Source of the DNA: Olleya sp. Bg11-27
GTDB lineage: Bacteria; Bacteroidota; Bacteroidia; Flavobacteriales; Flavobacteriaceae
Assembly (NCBI RefSeq): GCF_002831645.1
Contig: NZ_CP025117.1
Span: 3,673,001-3,737,000 of the forward strand
Reading direction: 5' to 3'
DNA length: 64,000 nt
Below the pieces are notes generated by a model. That model did no database searches. It worked only from the letters and a program-made list of their open reading frames with translations, and was not told the origin of the DNA. Positions 27,792 to 36,158 of this stretch are shown piece by piece (within the stretch, counting starts at the first letter, position 1; the number at the start of each line of letters is the position of its first letter). The position numbers and the translations under genes were made by a program.

Positions 27792-28889
27792 CTATTTAAA
27801 AGTTAATTTACTAATTTTCTTATTACCTGCTGCATACGCTGTAGTCTCATTTATAAACCTAAGCGTATAATACCCATCATCGCTTAAATGCGTCCAAGTA
27901 TTACCAGCATCACTACTGTAATCAATACCCTTAAAACCAATAGCCACTAATTGCTGCGCATTACTATTTGGCACGTATTGCACACAACTTCTGTAACCAG
28001 GTCCAGAGCCATCAGACATAATTTGCCATGTTTTTCCGCCATCAGTAGTCTTTATTTTATTAGCCAAATTAGCATCTGCTTTAGTATAATCTCCCCCTAC
28101 AGCAAAGCCATTATTTTCATCATAAAAATCTAGACTATAGATCCCTGTTGTTTCAAGACCTTGTATCATTGGTGTATCAAAGACCTCCCAACTACTTCCT
28201 TTATCAGGAGAATATAAAATACGACTAGCCTTACCACCTGTGGCTACCCAAGTTTTATCGCCTACAATAGCTATATTAGTATCACTTGCAGCAAATGCAG
28301 CTTCACCCTCTTTTGCTTTTGGTAAAACATCACACGATAGTTTTGTCCAAGTTTTTCCTCTATCTCTAGTAATAATAACACTTAAACAATCGTCTGTAGG
28401 ATCTCCGATCGCAATACCTTCACTGTCATTCCAAAACTCCATAGAATCATAAAATGCTTTCTCATGATTTTCTTGATACACCACCGTATTTTTATGCAAA
28501 TCAACATCCAAATTAAATACTAATGCAGGTGACCCAATGCTTAATCCAAAACCTTTATTATCCGTAACAGCTAATGCTCTAAAGTTTGGAATAATTGTAT
28601 CATGTTTTATTTGAATGGGAAACGTGCTTTTAATGGCATTAAACTCTGACGCATCATTATGGAAATACATACCAAATTTACCCTTTGAGGTTAAATAAGC
28701 TAAGCCAATAGTATCAATAATTTCAATAGCTCTAACATTAAGTGCTTCATCTTCTATTAACGTTGCAATAGAGACATCAGTAAAGGTGGTTTTTATTGGC
28801 TTTGGCACCGTTTTATATTTACCAACACCACAACTTCCTAATCCTATTATTAGCGAAAGACTAAACGCAAGGCATATTACTTTTTTCAT
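27792..28889 (-). CDS. Lipoprotein with Ycf48/BNR-type beta-propeller
   Basis: The 365-residue protein has a lipoprotein signal ending in GLGSC. The mature part has repeated BNR/Asp-box-like blades: SVIITRDRGKTWTKLSC, ILYSPDKGSSWEVFDTP, KIKTTDGGKTWQIMS and DYSSDAGNTWTHLSDDG, with SLDFYDENNGFAVG between them. This is the plan of Ycf48/HCF136-like propellers, often called oxidoreductases in flavobacterial annotation without evidence. It probably sits on the outer membrane or periplasmic face. It lies downstream of the Sco gene but a hairpin separates them. Confidence 0.75.
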   Translation of the reverse strand: MKKVICLAFSLSLIIGLGSCGVGKYKTVPKPIKTTFTDVSIATLIEDEALNVRAIEIIDTIGLAYLTSKGKFGMYFHNDASEFNAIKSTFPIQIKHDTIIPNFRALAVTDNKGFGLSIGSPALVFNLDVDLHKNTVVYQENHEKAFYDSMEFWNDSEGIAIGDPTDDCLSVIITRDRGKTWTKLSCDVLPKAKEGEAAFAASDTNIAIVGDKTWVATGGKASRILYSPDKGSSWEVFDTPMIQGLETTGIYSLDFYDENNGFAVGGDYTKADANLANKIKTTDGGKTWQIMSDGSGPGYRSCVQYVPNSNAQQLVAIGFKGIDYSSDAGNTWTHLSDDGYYTLRFINETTAYAAGNKKISKLTFK

Positions 28890-28914
28890 AAGTTTTAATA
28901 TTTCTATAAAAATA

Positions 28915-28945
28915 GAAAAGCTCCACCATTACAGCGAAGCTTTTC
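28915..28945 (-). terminator. Possible terminator after the Sco gene
   Basis: An 8-bp stem GAAAAGCT / AGCTTTTC with a 15-nt loop is followed on the minus strand by TTTTCTATTTTT. The long loop makes it a weaker candidate than the other terminators here. Confidence 0.45.
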
Positions 28946-28970
28946 GAAAAAAATAATCAACCAAAATTAT

Positions 28971-29639
28971 TTACCCTTCTATTTTTAATGCTTTAATATC
29001 TATAATTAATTGTGCTATTGAAGCCCTGTTTAATCCATTATAGATTCCTCTTATGTGTTTGTATTTATCAATCAACAGAAAGTTTTCAGTGTGTAAAAAA
29101 TCATCAATACTTTTTACTTCCCCCAAATCACTTTCAATAAAATAATGATCTCTTCCAAGAGCATATATTTCTTGTCTATCTCCTGTTACTAAATGCCACT
29201 TGTTATCTATCACATCATTATTTTCAGCATACGCCTGTAAAACAGAAACTGAATCTGTACTTGGCATTACCGAATGTGATAATAATAAAACATCCTTGTC
29301 ATTTTTAAATTCTTCTTGAATTTTTGACATATTACCAGTCATTTTAGGACATATCCCTGGACAGGTTGTAAAAAAGAAATCAGTAATATATATTTTATTA
29401 TCAAACGTATTTTGAGTAACTATTTCTCCTAATTGATTTGTTAATGAGAAATCAGGAATTTTATGAAACGCTTTTTCTTCTTCCGTATTTGGAGTTAACC
29501 AATGCGGCGTAAAAGAGTCATCGTTGTAATATGGCAAATAATCTACTCTGCTGTTTTCAACGACTTTAATATTTTCTTTTTTCACGTCTTTCTTACAGCT
29601 TGTAAAAACTAGCACTACTATAATACATAGATATTTCAT
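28971..29639 (-). CDS. Sco family protein (copper chaperone/thioredoxin fold), lipoprotein
   Basis: The 222-residue protein has a lipoprotein signal ending in FTSC and the Sco thioredoxin-like domain: DFSLTNQLGEIVT, FFFTTCPGICPKMTGNM with the C-x3-C copper site, LLLSHSVMP, and a distal histidine region (FLHTENFLLIDKYKHIRG). Sco proteins deliver copper to cytochrome oxidase or protect against thiol oxidation. Its ATG overlaps the stop of the upstream YwqK-like gene by 4 bp. It is the last gene of the sigma-controlled locus. Confidence 0.9.
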   Translation of the reverse strand: MKYLCIIVVLVFTSCKKDVKKENIKVVENSRVDYLPYYNDDSFTPHWLTPNTEEEKAFHKIPDFSLTNQLGEIVTQNTFDNKIYITDFFFTTCPGICPKMTGNMSKIQEEFKNDKDVLLLSHSVMPSTDSVSVLQAYAENNDVIDNKWHLVTGDRQEIYALGRDHYFIESDLGEVKSIDDFLHTENFLLIDKYKHIRGIYNGLNRASIAQLIIDIKALKIEG

Positions 29640-30262
29640 AAAACTATTTTTTTTCTAATAACGACTTCATCTTCTAATCGAACACATGAATTAGCTCTTC
29701 TCATCCCAAAAATACGTCCATTTTTGGCTTCATAATTAACATATAATTTACCATTGGCTAACCAAGCTTTTTGAAAACCATGCTCTTTTCCATCCGCAAA
29801 ATTTCTTAATTTAAACAATTGTCCATCTGAAAACCATTTTTTTTCAACGCCTTGTTTAACACCGTTCACGTAGAATGATTCTCCTGATAAAGCACCATTC
29901 TCCCACCATGTTTTATAAACACCATCTAACCTATTATTTTTATAATAAGATTCAAGCTGAAGTTGTGCATTCTTAGTCCAACGCCTAGCAACACCTTCTC
30001 TTTTCCCATTAAAAAAGCCCCATTTTTCTTCTAAAGTTCCATTTGGGTGATACTTTAAAGAATAACCAGTAAACGGTTTATCTTTATAATACCATCTCCC
30101 TTTACTTCCATTAAGAATCAATTCTTTTTTTAAAACCTCAACACTATCTACAATAATAGTTTGCACTTCTAGAGTAGCAGTATTGTTTCTTTTACTTACA
30201 GAAGTATCCTTACAACCTGTTATTGAAAATGTTATAAATATTAAAAAAAGAATTGGTCTCAT
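29636..30262 (-). CDS. YwqK-like repeat lipoprotein
   Basis: The 208-residue lipoprotein (lipobox SITGC) carries at least five MORN-like/YwqK repeats: YHPNGTLEEKWGFFNGKREG, WTKNAQLQLESYYKNNRLDG, WWENGALSGESFYVNGVKQG, WFSDGQLFKLRNFADGKEHG and WLANGKLYVNYEAKNGRIFG. The C-terminus ends in RRANSCVRLEDE with a lone cysteine. The family is often labelled a YwqK antitoxin, but a signal peptide and this context argue against a toxin-antitoxin role. It lies between a YHYH gene (11 bp upstream) and the Sco gene (4-bp overlap). Confidence 0.78.
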   Translation of the reverse strand: MRPILFLIFITFSITGCKDTSVSKRNNTATLEVQTIIVDSVEVLKKELILNGSKGRWYYKDKPFTGYSLKYHPNGTLEEKWGFFNGKREGVARRWTKNAQLQLESYYKNNRLDGVYKTWWENGALSGESFYVNGVKQGVEKKWFSDGQLFKLRNFADGKEHGFQKAWLANGKLYVNYEAKNGRIFGMRRANSCVRLEDEVVIRKKIVL

Positions 30263-30273
30263 GTTGTTATAGT

Positions 30274-31071
30274 TTAGTATCCTTGGAATGGTCCTGCAAA
30301 AAGAACATATGCTGGTGAATATGCATAATTACCTGTAGTATAAACTTCATTAATAATATGATAATGATACTCCTCTACTCCATCTGTATACTGGGTAGTA
30401 GATGTGTGACCACCAGAAGCATCTAAACCTGTAGGATTTGTTCCTGTTGAACTACACTGTCTTCCATAAATAAATACACCATCTAATAATATTCCAACTA
30501 AATTATCATCATCGCTAGTAATTGGTGTAGGCTCTAAGTGATAATGATATACACCAGGACCTTTATGCGCTCCTGCCCAGTCTAAACTTCCAGCAGCTTG
30601 ATCTAAATCTCCCATACCTTCTTGATCATTAAAGATAGACGCTCCACTGACAGCGATACCTATAGTATTTAACTGTGTAGTAACTGTAGCACCCGTTAAA
30701 TCAGGAGTTGCATCAACTGTAAAACTTGCAGCTTCACCTTGCCCTCCTCCTATATAAGTATCTTCAGTTGTTTTTGTTACACCCGGCTCATCAATATAAA
30801 GTGCATTATCTGGCTCCCAATAAATTGAGCTATGATCTGGAAATCCTGTAGTTTCAATATTTACTTCAGTACCATCATCAGATAATATAACAGTAACTGC
30901 ATCTGTATTAAATGCTGCAAATGCCGCGTGTAATTCTGTTACAGCCACTTCCTCGTCGTCAATACCATCATCACTTACTGAATCATCACTTACCGAATCA
31001 TCACTATTGCAAGCAAATAAGCCGAAAGCAACAATTGTTAAGTAAGTTAAAGGTTTAAAAAAAAATTTCAT
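30274..31071 (-). CDS. YHYH domain lipoprotein
   Basis: The 265-residue protein has a lipobox (GLFAC), an acidic linker with DDSVS repeats, and a YHYH domain. The domain includes GVYHYHLEPTP, DNLVGILLDGVFIYGRQ, LDASGGHTS and EEYHYHIINEV. The YHYH family has no known activity; the histidine pairs suggest metal binding. Its start lies 27 bp downstream of a copy of the 31-bp element at 31099-31129, so it heads a transcript with the YwqK-like and Sco genes. Confidence 0.85.
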   Translation of the reverse strand: MKFFFKPLTYLTIVAFGLFACNSDDSVSDDSVSDDGIDDEEVAVTELHAAFAAFNTDAVTVILSDDGTEVNIETTGFPDHSSIYWEPDNALYIDEPGVTKTTEDTYIGGGQGEAASFTVDATPDLTGATVTTQLNTIGIAVSGASIFNDQEGMGDLDQAAGSLDWAGAHKGPGVYHYHLEPTPITSDDDNLVGILLDGVFIYGRQCSSTGTNPTGLDASGGHTSTTQYTDGVEEYHYHIINEVYTTGNYAYSPAYVLFAGPFQGY

Positions 31072-31098
31072 ACTATTAGTGTTTTAAGATTATTTAAT

Positions 31099-31129
31099 AT
31101 TTAGATGCTGTATTATAAAATAACTTGCG
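31099..31129 (-). promoter_or_regulatory. ECF-type promoter, site A
   Basis: On the minus strand CGCAAGTT, 14 bp, CATCTAAAT. It is 27 bp upstream of the YHYH ATG at 31071. Four more copies with the same spacing lie at 36109, 38796, 39695 and 40331. Confidence 0.8.
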
Positions 31130-31141
31130 TTTTTTTATAAA

Positions 31142-32272
31142 TTAATTTCTTCCGCCTTGAGAAGGCTCTCTTCGCGGTCCTTGATCTCCAACTTTTGACG
31201 CTTTTTGCAACTCTTCTTTAGTAATAAAACCATTTGAATTGGCGTCTATTTTAGAAAAGTCTTCTTTTAAAGGCCCTTTAACTTCCTTTAATGAAAGTTT
31301 CCCATCCTTATTAGCATCCATTTGTTCTATTATTTGAGCTGAATCAGGACGATCACCTTGTCCGTTTGGTGGCCCTTGTTGTTCTGCTTCAACTTCCCCC
31401 ATAACGCAACGCCCAACATAAGGAAACTGGCTAGTCACTAAATACATATACTTGCCAGCTACAGTAATACCATTACACTCATCTAAATCTCCATAACCAG
31501 CGACATACTCGTAATCTGAGCCATATGTCCCGTCATGATGCCCTCCAACAGAAATATCCATATGTTGTTTTGGATTGTCATAAGTACAATCTTCTCCTGC
31601 TCTTGTCCCATCTAATAATTTAAAACTTGGTTTGTATTGTCCACTTTTAGAATAGTACATAGGAAAACCATCATGTGCAAATCCAATATGAACTAAATCT
31701 TGCCCACTATCAAATTTAGAAATCATTGATGTTGGTGTTCCATGATAATGATACGCTCCGGTAGGTTGTACGTGTGCATGGTTAAAATCTAAACCAAGAT
31801 CTATAACATCTTGAATAGCCTCGACACGATAATTTTCTCCTGTGTCACAAACAACGACCTCAGCAGTTTGAGGTTCAAATTTAATTCCGTTTAAAGCGAC
31901 TCCTGGCTCTCTCATCCATTGTGCTTTCCCTGTATACTTTGGTGTTACAGGAAATTCATAGGTGATGTCTTGCGATGCTATAATGTTAGGATTTCCAGGA
32001 TTTGGAAAGGTTCCCGTTTCATGGTTTGGTAATGAGTTAGTCACCATAACACGTGTATCCCCAACAACTGTTACTTTAGTTTTTGTTCCAAAAGCACTAT
32101 CCTCTAGATCGTAACTTCCGTAATAATCATCTATTGTTTCAACACCGGGCTCTACATCATGCGAATGCTCTTCTGAACCATCATGACTATGAGTTGTTGA
32201 CTTTTTTTGACTATTACATCCAAACAAAAAGCCTATAGCTATGCCTGCTAATATTTTAAATATAGTTTTCAT
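31142..32272 (-). CDS. YHYH domain lipoprotein with C-terminal EF-hand pair
   Basis: The 376-residue lipoprotein (lipobox GFLFGC) has a histidine-rich linker after the lipid site (THSHDGSEEHSHD). Its YHYH domain includes GAYHYHGTP, HIGFAHDGFPMYY, VGGHHDG and LDECNGITV. Residues about 320-365 hold two EF-hands (DANKDGKLSLKE and DANSNGFITKEE) separated by KGPLKEDFSKID. The EF pair closely resembles the stand-alone EF-hand protein at 38.5 kb. It probably binds calcium. It is the last gene of the transcript from site B, and site A lies immediately after it. Confidence 0.85.
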   Translation of the reverse strand: MKTIFKILAGIAIGFLFGCNSQKKSTTHSHDGSEEHSHDVEPGVETIDDYYGSYDLEDSAFGTKTKVTVVGDTRVMVTNSLPNHETGTFPNPGNPNIIASQDITYEFPVTPKYTGKAQWMREPGVALNGIKFEPQTAEVVVCDTGENYRVEAIQDVIDLGLDFNHAHVQPTGAYHYHGTPTSMISKFDSGQDLVHIGFAHDGFPMYYSKSGQYKPSFKLLDGTRAGEDCTYDNPKQHMDISVGGHHDGTYGSDYEYVAGYGDLDECNGITVAGKYMYLVTSQFPYVGRCVMGEVEAEQQGPPNGQGDRPDSAQIIEQMDANKDGKLSLKEVKGPLKEDFSKIDANSNGFITKEELQKASKVGDQGPRREPSQGGRN

Positions 32273-32295
32273 CTGTTAGTTTCAATTAATTAAAA

Positions 32296-32820
32296 TTAGT
32301 CCTTGTTTTTACGTTTAGGTTTGTCCTGATTACTATAAAATACTTTTAGCTCCTCTAAGTCAAGTTCACCATCACTATTAGTATCTATCTTACTAAAATT
32401 GTCCATTAAATCTAGTTTCTTTTCTACAGCAACTTCTAACTCGTTTAATGTTCCGTCTCCATTATCGTCGACTTCTTTAAGTATTTTTTTAGCTGAAATC
32501 TTTTTAGGTTTTCTAGTATCCAATGACGCTTTAAGTTCATCTAAATCTATGACACCATCTTCATTAGCATCAATAACATCAAAATCCTCCGCTATTTTTC
32601 CTCTTTTATCATTTGCTGCTTCGTCTTTGTCTATAACCTCATCTTTATTTGTGTCTAATTTGGAAAGGATCTCCGATGCATCCGGTTTACTACCTCGATC
32701 TTGGCCTTTTCCGCCACCTCTTCCGCCTTGACCACCGCCACCCGGAGGTCCTTGAGCAAATACGCTAAAACACAATAGCATAGAAAAGACTGTAAGTACT
32801 GTTTTAAGATTGTTTTTCAT
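32296..32820 (-). CDS. Secreted EF-hand protein with four calcium loops
   Basis: The 174-residue protein has a signal peptide, a glycine-rich linker (GGGGQGGRGGGKGQ), and four EF-hand loops: DTNKDEVIDKDE, DANEDGVIDLDE, DDNGDGTLNELE and DTNSDGELDLEE. All keep acidic residues at positions 1 and 12, as expected for calcium binding. The tail is basic. It overlaps the upstream gene by 17 bp and lies 23 bp before the YHYH/EF gene, so the three are cotranscribed. Confidence 0.88.
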   Translation of the reverse strand: MKNNLKTVLTVFSMLLCFSVFAQGPPGGGGQGGRGGGKGQDRGSKPDASEILSKLDTNKDEVIDKDEAANDKRGKIAEDFDVIDANEDGVIDLDELKASLDTRKPKKISAKKILKEVDDNGDGTLNELEVAVEKKLDLMDNFSKIDTNSDGELDLEELKVFYSNQDKPKRKNKD

Positions 32821-33421
32821 TTTGGTTTGATTTTTTTATATAATTATTTGTAACGATTACTACCGGAATCAGAAAAAGAACAAACAGATAACTTTTATTA
32901 ATTTTTTCCTTTTTTAATACCGCTTTATTATCACTAAATTCTAGTGCTACTTTATAGTTATTTTCTTTATTTAAAATAACTCTGCTTGTTTTATTATCTA
33001 TAACAATTGAAAACACCGATTGATGCTCATTATTTTCTTTAAAAGCGTCAATCTGCACATCCAAAGTATTGATGTGTTTAGGAAAAAGATCTATAATAAA
33101 TTTCAAATCAGTTTCATGGTTTCCTAATTTTATCCCGCCTTCTAAAAGCTTAATTGTAACCCCATTTACAATTAAATTAAAATTATCTTTTATATACCCA
33201 ATTGCTTTTTGTTTATAATCCGTTGCTGATAGTGTTTCCAGATTTAAATCACTAAAATGTTTTTTTAAAGCTTCATTTAAACCGTTTTGACTTAAACTGA
33301 TATTTAATATATTAATATCTTGGTTCACCTCTAAATAATACATTGCTGACAATGGATTATGCGCCTTAACCGCTGTAACCACGGTGAATAATATTAGCAG
33401 TATAATGGTCTTTTTTTTCAT
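32804..33421 (-). CDS. Membrane-anchored envelope protein, paralogue 2 (DUF6702-like)
   Basis: The 205-residue protein has a signal peptide (MKKKTIILLILFTVVTAVKA) whose likely cleavage leaves a mature N-terminus HNPLSAMYYLEV. A beta-rich region follows (QNGLNEALKKHF; NFNLIVNGVTIKLLEGGIKLGNHET), then a C-terminal membrane helix (about 178-195). Layout and motifs match the gene at 34.4-35.0 kb. The family resembles DUF6702; the function is unknown. An exposed N-terminal histidine could bind copper, in keeping with the Sco gene in the locus, but that is inference. Confidence 0.6.
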   Translation of the reverse strand: MKKKTIILLILFTVVTAVKAHNPLSAMYYLEVNQDINILNISLSQNGLNEALKKHFSDLNLETLSATDYKQKAIGYIKDNFNLIVNGVTIKLLEGGIKLGNHETDLKFIIDLFPKHINTLDVQIDAFKENNEHQSVFSIVIDNKTSRVILNKENNYKVALEFSDNKAVLKKEKINKSYLFVLFLIPVVIVTNNYIKKSNQNEKQS

Positions 33422-33424
33422 AAT

Positions 33425-34405
33425 TTATTGGAATGAAAAACTATTAACCGCTGCGACACCTTTTAAACATTTTGGTACATTAGGCGCGTCTGTTGTACTT
33501 GCTACATAATGATAAACACCATCAGGATATTCTGTAGTACTTGCAGTAATACCACCACACTCATCTAAATCAGAAGGTTCTACTTGATAAGCATAAATTG
33601 GAAATCCGTCTTTAGCAAAACCTATTAACTGACTTCCTGACACTTGGTTAATTAATGTACAAGCAACATCATCTATACCGTTAGCTTCTAAAACTTGATT
33701 CATTACTTCTGGCACAAAATGCCAATGGTAATAACCTGCAGGATCATGATGACCACCACAAGGATCTAAAGAAGGAATATTACCACCAGAGATCCCAGGA
33801 ACACCGGGACCATTAACTACAGATGGTGGATCTCCATTAATTGGCACGCCATCTAAAGACAAACCAACCAATTCTACCGTATCAATCACATTGTTACTTG
33901 ATGCTAAAACTGGCGTCGCTGGAATTAAAAAAGTTAGCAATAAATTATTATTAGGAGCAGCTTCTAAACAATACGCAAAATCTGGATTTGTAGCTCCAGA
34001 ATTGAAATCATCGATATGTATATCGCCATTATCATCCACAATATCATAGCCATCAGCTTCCATTGCATTAAACAAACTAGCTTTCATGACTTGAAATCCC
34101 GCATTTGTCGCGCCGTCATAAATCCCTAATCCTCCAACATCATCAATAGTTGTTGGACAGTATGGACCATTTTCTACCGGATTACTGGTAAACACTAATT
34201 GATAACAGTCCCCTTGCGAGCCATCTTCCAATGTACAATCGACTTTCTCATAGGACACCATTGATGTCGCATTAAAAAAAGATTCTTGGATTATATCGTC
34301 ACTTTGATCTCCTGCACCTATACTATCACTATCATCACTGCTACAGCTAATAAAAGAAAATACAACCGATACTATTAATCCAAAAATTAGAGTTTTATTT
34401 TTCAT
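33425..34405 (-). CDS. YHYH domain lipoprotein
   Basis: The 326-residue lipoprotein (lipobox FISC) has an acidic linker and a YHYH domain. In the first site one tyrosine is replaced (GYYHWHFVPE), and the second is GVYHYVAST. The supporting motifs GLSLDGVPING, GGHHDPAG, QLIGFAKDGFPIYAY and LDECGGITA match the other family members. It overlaps the upstream membrane-anchored gene by 11 bp and is separated from the next by 3 bp, a tight operon. Confidence 0.83.
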   Translation of the reverse strand: MKNKTLIFGLIVSVVFSFISCSSDDSDSIGAGDQSDDIIQESFFNATSMVSYEKVDCTLEDGSQGDCYQLVFTSNPVENGPYCPTTIDDVGGLGIYDGATNAGFQVMKASLFNAMEADGYDIVDDNGDIHIDDFNSGATNPDFAYCLEAAPNNNLLLTFLIPATPVLASSNNVIDTVELVGLSLDGVPINGDPPSVVNGPGVPGISGGNIPSLDPCGGHHDPAGYYHWHFVPEVMNQVLEANGIDDVACTLINQVSGSQLIGFAKDGFPIYAYQVEPSDLDECGGITASTTEYPDGVYHYVASTTDAPNVPKCLKGVAAVNSFSFQ

Positions 34406-35012
34406 ATTGTATTTTTTTTGAGATTACTGCTTTTAATAAAAACCCTAAACCTAAAACCATTAATAAAGCAGCAAGTATTAAAGGAGAAAAGAAGCTAGCT
34501 TCATTTACTGTAACTACAACAAACTTGTTATCCTTACTTGTTAACTTTAGTCTATGATTATTTTTTTTATTTAAAACGAAATGTTCTTTATTAAAGCCAT
34601 CTTTTAACAGGACTAAAGCACTTTTATTATTATAAATATCTTTAAATGCTGTGTTTTGAACAGAAACAGTCTTTATAACTGAAGGCACTCCAAGTATTTC
34701 ATAAACCACTTTTGTTTCATGCCCTAATTTGACAATACCCTTACTAAGTGTAATGTTTTGGTTATCGTTAAATGTAATTACCAAATTATTTTTAATGTGT
34801 TCTAAGACCATTTCCTGAAATTCTTCTGGAGTTTTATATTCAGGAAAATGTGTTCTGACTTCTTTTTGAAATGCTGTTAAAGACGCACTAATTTGTAGTA
34901 CCCAAACGTTATTTTCGTTTTGAACCAACATAGTCGTAGAAACTTCTGGCTGATGCGCTTTCGCTGAAACACCAATCAGTAAAAAAAGAATTAATATAAA
35001 TTTATTTAGCAT
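34395..35012 (-). CDS. Membrane-anchored envelope protein, paralogue 1 (DUF6702-like)
   Basis: The 205-residue protein has a signal peptide (MLNKFILILFLLIGVSAKA) with likely cleavage before HQPEVSTTMLV, an internal LTAFQKEVRTHFPEY and SKGIVKLGHETKVVYE, and a C-terminal membrane helix (about 172-192) with a short basic tail. It shares its layout and the mature A-H-x-P start with the protein at 32.8-33.4 kb. Each of the two is followed by a different partner gene (a YHYH gene here, an EF-hand gene there), so the operon may have grown by block duplication. Confidence 0.6.
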   Translation of the reverse strand: MLNKFILILFLLIGVSAKAHQPEVSTTMLVQNENNVWVLQISASLTAFQKEVRTHFPEYKTPEEFQEMVLEHIKNNLVITFNDNQNITLSKGIVKLGHETKVVYEILGVPSVIKTVSVQNTAFKDIYNNKSALVLLKDGFNKEHFVLNKKNNHRLKLTSKDNKFVVVTVNEASFFSPLILAALLMVLGLGFLLKAVISKKIQYEK

Positions 35013-35042
35013 AATTATATGTTTTAACTCAAAGCGTTGAAA

Positions 35043-36065
35043 CTATTCGCTTACGGCGTAAGCTCCTTTTAACCCATTGATAAAATTATTATTACCAGCT
35101 TCATCTACATGATAATGGTATCCTCTAGTATCATCTGTATGACCTCTTAACTCGTCTAAATCCGAAGGTAAGTTACCAGCTTCATCTTCTAACTCAAAAA
35201 TACCATGACCATCTAAAGCATAACCTATTAAAGCAGAATGACCATCGTCTTGCACTATTTTAGTACTAAACCCTGTAGCTGCATGATAGTGATATCCTTG
35301 ATTTACGTTAATATGTCCACCTGCATCATCAAAAGGTGCTAATGTATATGCTGCAAGAATATTATCTGTAGGTGCCGGTGCAGAAAACTCTATACCATTT
35401 AATGCTAGCCCACGTGTTGATGGGACTTCGTCTACAGGTTCTCCACCAGGTCCTCCTGCGCCGCCTGCTGTAGCAAATAGTACCGCTTCATCTTGAAGTA
35501 CTGGAGTAATAGGTATTAACCATGTTTGCGTTAAATCCGCGATGTAAGACGGAAGACACTCTACACAAAAATTTGCATACTCCTCGCCTACATTTGGATT
35601 TGCTGCATTAATACAATCATCTTCTGTTGCTGTGATATAAACATCTCCATTGGCATCATACATCATCCAATTATCGTCATTATAAAAAGTGGCAAGGTTT
35701 TCTATAAAAGCACCATCGACATCGTAAACAGTCCCACCTTCTAACCAAATCCCACCATTGTCTGCGGTATCACTTATATTATCCGGACACCAAGGCCCCA
35801 TGGCATGATCTGAAGGCACACTACTAGTTACAATTTGATAACAATCTGTTATTGTACCATCTGATAATGTACAAGGCACTGTAGTAATAGTAACAGAACC
35901 ACTATCTGTAGTAAAGTAAGTTGCATCCACTGTCACCACCTGAGAATCTGTATCTGTATCTGTATCTGTTGCACTAGTATTATCATCGCTACTGCAAGAA
36001 ATAAAACTGATAACAATTACTATTAGAGCAGAGATTAAAGCCCCCTTAATTAATGTATTTTTCAT
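35043..36065 (-). CDS. YHYH domain lipoprotein
   Basis: The 340-residue lipoprotein (lipobox FISC) has a TDTDTDTD linker and a YHYH domain with GLALNGIEF, QGYHYHAATG, LIGYALDGHGIFEL, LDELRGHTDD and RGYHYHVDEAG. Both histidine sites are intact. It heads the transcript running to 31142. A copy of the 31-bp element lies 43 bp upstream of its ATG. Confidence 0.85.
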   Translation of the reverse strand: MKNTLIKGALISALIVIVISFISCSSDDNTSATDTDTDTDSQVVTVDATYFTTDSGSVTITTVPCTLSDGTITDCYQIVTSSVPSDHAMGPWCPDNISDTADNGGIWLEGGTVYDVDGAFIENLATFYNDDNWMMYDANGDVYITATEDDCINAANPNVGEEYANFCVECLPSYIADLTQTWLIPITPVLQDEAVLFATAGGAGGPGGEPVDEVPSTRGLALNGIEFSAPAPTDNILAAYTLAPFDDAGGHINVNQGYHYHAATGFSTKIVQDDGHSALIGYALDGHGIFELEDEAGNLPSDLDELRGHTDDTRGYHYHVDEAGNNNFINGLKGAYAVSE

Positions 36066-36108
36066 GCTATTTATTACTTTTAAATTGTTTTTATTAAATT
36101 GAATTACT

Positions 36109-36139
36109 ATTTAGATGACTTATCTAAACAAAACTTGCG
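36109..36139 (-). promoter_or_regulatory. ECF-type promoter, site B
   Basis: On the minus strand CGCAAGTT, 14 bp, CATCTAAAT, upstream of the YHYH gene starting at 36065. It would drive the six-gene run down to 31142. Confidence 0.8.
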
Positions 36140-36158
36140 CTTGTAAAGCACTTTATCT

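Noticed and set aside
29636-30262. YwqK-like gene considered as part of a toxin-antitoxin pair
   Set aside because: The product is a lipoprotein and its neighbours are YHYH and Sco genes; no toxin candidate is adjacent.
32399-32731. A 110-codon serine-rich frame opposite the EF-hand gene
   Set aside because: Its serine richness is the complement of aspartate- and glutamate-rich EF-hand codons; it is not a gene.
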